Shown here: piece after piece, positions 6,497 through 8,421 of the stretch
How the letters are laid out: each line of letters starts with the position of its first letter
Numbering within the stretch: position 1 is the first letter of the stretch
Origin: Bacteroidales bacterium UBA3816
Lineage (GTDB): Bacteria; Bacteroidota; Bacteroidia; Bacteroidales; P3
Direction: 5' to 3'
Assembly (NCBI GenBank): GCA_002368955.1
Contig: DFDY01000062.1
Span: 1-8,421 of the forward strand
Length of the DNA stretch: 8,421 bases
Notes under the pieces: model-generated
The model's database searches: none
Told to the model about the DNA's origin: nothing
The model's input: only the letters and a program-made list of their open reading frames with translations
Position numbers and translations under genes: made by a program

Positions 6497-7684
6497 ATGA
6501 AACAAATAATAATCAATAACTTTGGACCTGTTAAAGAGGCTGTTTTAGACCTTGACCGTATTGCTGTAATTATTGGCAGGCAGAGTTCTGGAAAAAGTTC
6601 TATCCTGAAAATGGCTTGCTACTGTTCATGGGTGGAGAAACGCATACAGTTAGCACAATCTGACACAATGTTTCAGGAACCTGATTCTTTCCGCGATTTC
6701 TTTGTTTCCTATTATGGATTAGACGGTTATTTCAAGTCAGAGACCAAAATTGAGTATATATCGCCATACCTTTCATTCCTATACAAGAACCATGTTTTTT
6801 TCTATAGTCGAAGACCAAACATTTGGTCCTTCAGGCGGCCAAAGATACAATATATTCCTTCAGAACGCAACATTGCCTCCTTTATTCCCAAATGGAAGAG
6901 AATACCTGTGCGTGACGGACTGCTTGACTTCCTTTCCGAATGGGATGCAGCAAGACAAATGATACCCCAAGAAGACGATATACTCCAATTGGGCATTTCG
7001 TATATGTATGACAGTACTAGCGATACAGACAGCATCATTACAACAGATGGAAATCCTCTTCCGCTGTCGGATGGTTCCAGTGGGCTTCAGTCTTTAATCC
7101 CCTTGTATGTGCTTGTAGACTACCTCCAACGGGAACAGACCCATCCCACTTCTAACAAAGAAAAATTGTCATTAGACCAACGTGAGGAACGCGAGACTCT
7201 AATAAGAACCTTATACAAAAAACTTAGTCCATCGGCTGTAAGAATTCGTGAAAAGCCCTTTAAAGTGGATTTGCCCAGTGCCGAAGTCGTAATCGATGGT
7301 AAAACATACAGATTCTTCAGCCAAGAAAAAGCGGAGCTTTTCAAGAAAAGATACAAGCGATTCCTTTACCCAGACCACTTCGAATTGTTTTTGGAAGAGC
7401 CAGAGCAAAATCTATACCCTCCCACCCAATGCAAGTTAGTAGATTGGTTAAACGAGGTGGTGTTTAATTCCGATAAAACACACACACTCCTCTTATCAAC
7501 TCATAGTCCATATATCCTTAATGAAATGTGCAAGTTGTATCGGAAAGGAATGAATCTCTATTTTACTCATTGTGACGACAACGACCCAGCACAATACACG
7601 CTTAGAAAACTCACAGACAAAGAGGCAAACGAAGTATATACTTCTGGCACCGATTTGTTCTTTAATAGTGATGCATTTGTATGA
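6497..7684 (+). CDS. OLD/RecF-like AAA ATPase, probable defence-system ATPase
   Basis: This 395-residue protein is an ABC-type AAA ATPase of the OLD/AAA_15/AAA_21 kind. The N-terminus reads INNFGPVKEAVLDL and then IIGRQSSGKSS, the Walker A motif (G27 to S34). SSGLQS near 194-199 fits the ABC signature loop. FLEEPEQNLYP (E300, E301) is the Walker B and D-loop, with the EEPE typical of OLD-type enzymes. LLLSTHSPYIL carries the switch histidine H336. The protein ends about 60 residues later, with no TOPRIM nuclease domain fused; the overlapping downstream gene seems to supply one. Known relatives include OLD nucleases, Gabija GajA, and the ATPases of PARIS and AbiL. Codon composition is clearly more AT-rich than in genes to the left, suggesting transfer. 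ATPase call is strong, defence role inferred. Confidence 0.93.
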   Translation: MKQIIINNFGPVKEAVLDLDRIAVIIGRQSSGKSSILKMACYCSWVEKRIQLAQSDTMFQEPDSFRDFFVSYYGLDGYFKSETKIEYISPYLSFLYKNHVFFYSRRPNIWSFRRPKIQYIPSERNIASFIPKWKRIPVRDGLLDFLSEWDAARQMIPQEDDILQLGISYMYDSTSDTDSIITTDGNPLPLSDGSSGLQSLIPLYVLVDYLQREQTHPTSNKEKLSLDQREERETLIRTLYKKLSPSAVRIREKPFKVDLPSAEVVIDGKTYRFFSQEKAELFKKRYKRFLYPDHFELFLEEPEQNLYPPTQCKLVDWLNEVVFNSDKTHTLLLSTHSPYILNEMCKLYRKGMNLYFTHCDDNDPAQYTLRKLTDKEANEVYTSGTDLFFNSDAFV

Positions 7685-8211
7685 GCGACTACAATGGATT
7701 CATCATACCCGAATGCTTTATTGACACTAGACTGACGCAGTTTCTCCTACAAAAACGAGTCAACCATCAGCATAGTTGCAATAACGTTGTCAAGGTCATG
7801 TGTACAAAGTATAAAGATGACTTTGCGGTTGGCATTATTGACGATGACAAACACGGGGTTTCCTATTTGCAAGAGTTTTATCTAGAAGGGCAAACGAAAC
7901 ATTTGAAGTTCTACACACACAACCAAAAAAAACATTTCATTATTACTGTCTTCCCAGCAATGGACGGTTTCATTATGGACTGTGCCCAAGAAATGCGTCA
8001 ACCTTTAGCTTCGTTTGGCTTGCCTGCGAATCTTAAGGATTTTACCCATTTAACAAAGGATGAAGGAATTCTCAAGGACGGCCGAATTACTAAACTACTA
8101 TCGGTGATTCAAAATCATGATGAAATAGTAGTACTTAGTAAAGTATTGACATATCTCATGCAATCGAGGTATGATGCTACAAGCGAAGTCATACGGACAT
8201 TGGTCAATTGA
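7681..8211 (+). CDS. Small TOPRIM-like protein coupled to the ATPase
   Basis: This 176-residue protein overlaps the ATPase stop by 4 bases (ATGA), so the two are translationally coupled. I do not recognise a named family, but the layout fits a TOPRIM fold. FIIPECFIDTRLTQFLL (E11, D15) resembles the glutamate-bearing strand and helix of TOPRIM proteins, with PEC in place of the usual VEG. FAVGIIDDDKHG (D54, D56) matches the DxD metal-binding strand. A His/Cys-containing stretch, NHQHSCNNV (28-36), lies between them, and a strand segment KHFIITVFPAMDGFI follows. TOPRIM partners act as nucleases in OLD and PARIS systems, so this may be a metal-dependent nuclease effector regulated by the ATPase. 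It is shorter than most PARIS effectors. AT-rich like its partner. Coding status is secure; TOPRIM assignment is moderate. Confidence 0.8.
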   Translation: MSDYNGFIIPECFIDTRLTQFLLQKRVNHQHSCNNVVKVMCTKYKDDFAVGIIDDDKHGVSYLQEFYLEGQTKHLKFYTHNQKKHFIITVFPAMDGFIMDCAQEMRQPLASFGLPANLKDFTHLTKDEGILKDGRITKLLSVIQNHDEIVVLSKVLTYLMQSRYDATSEVIRTLVN

Positions 8212-8319
8212 CAGTTTTTCTTGTGTCGAACGGCTGGAAGCAATTTGCCGTGGTGTAAAAACAATTGGAAGGCTAAACTTTTTTGGGACGCTTTTTGTCT
8301 TAGTGAAATCCGTGGCAGA

Positions 8320-8361
8320 CATAATAAAAAGAGACACTTGTATTTTAAACAATGTGTCTCT
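8320..8361 (-). terminator. Intrinsic terminator of the initiator tRNA gene
   Basis: An 8-bp perfect stem (AGAGACAC at 8330-8337, GTGTCTCT at 8354-8361) can be extended by a TTG/CAA helix with one bulged base. On the minus strand the stem is followed by TTTTATTAT, a U-rich tail. It lies 8 bases beyond the tRNA 3' end, so it should end that transcript. On the plus strand no T-run follows. Confidence 0.75.
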
Positions 8362-8368
8362 CATCTAG

Positions 8369-8421
8369 TAGCGGGGGCTGGATTCGAACCAACGACCTCC
8401 GGGTTATGAGCCCGACGAGCT
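8369..8421 (-). tRNA. Initiator tRNA-Met (CAT), 5' part cut off by the window edge
   Basis: The minus strand gives the 3' two-thirds of a tRNA. The anticodon loop is CTCATAA (8410-8404) with CAT at 8408-8406. Then come a 5-base variable loop, a T-arm with loop TTCGAAT (8388-8382), the acceptor strand CCCCGCT (8376-8370) and discriminator A at 8369. The three consecutive G-C pairs next to the anticodon loop (GGG/CCC) are the hallmark of initiator tRNA, and the sequence closely follows bacterial tRNA-fMet from memory. CCA is not encoded. The acceptor 5' strand and most of the D-arm lie beyond the right edge, so the expected 1-72 mismatch cannot be checked. Confidence 0.9.

Noticed and set aside
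8221..8409. Plus-strand open frame ending in VAGAGFEPTTSGL
   Set aside because: The end of this frame is the antisense of the tRNA T-arm and acceptor, a classic source of false protein annotations. The rest covers the terminator hairpin.

Overview
This window most likely comes from a member of the Bacteroidota, probably order Bacteroidales. Three things point there: several matches to the Bacteroidota -7 promoter box (TAnnTTTG) in front of genes, weak or absent Shine-Dalgarno sequences, and a Bacteroidota-style TonB C-terminal domain. No species can be named from the sequence alone.

Layout. Positions 1-175 hold a leftward promoter for a gene outside the window, a short heptamer array and the leader of the first gene. 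A translationally coupled pair follows on the plus strand: a secreted VIT-VWA protein with a C-terminal TonB domain (176-2494), then a lipoprotein with a caspase-like His/Cys dyad (2491-3645). A minus-strand flavin nitroreductase (3640-4314) overlaps that lipoprotein tail to tail. From the shared 285-base promoter region, a radical SAM enzyme with extra C-terminal cysteines (4600-5691) and a small flavodoxin (5758-6171) run rightward. The flavodoxin is a plausible electron donor for the radical SAM enzyme.

Positions 6172-6496 contain no convincing gene. They hold a 9-mer array forming a perfect 13-bp inverted repeat, a GC-rich segment of unknown origin with several short stems, and a good promoter.

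The promoter drives a visibly more AT-rich two-gene unit: an OLD/RecF-like AAA ATPase (6497-7684) overlapping by 4 bases a 176-residue protein with a TOPRIM-like acidic pattern (7681-8211). This looks like a split OLD/PARIS-type defence module and is the best candidate for an undescribed system here. It abuts the 3' side of a minus-strand initiator tRNA-Met (8369 to the edge), which has its own terminator (8320-8361). A tRNA boundary plus a composition shift suggests horizontal acquisition, although no integrase or attachment-site duplication is visible.

The second notable unit is the VIT-VWA-TonB / caspase-like pair, a possible envelope-located proteolytic or signalling system.
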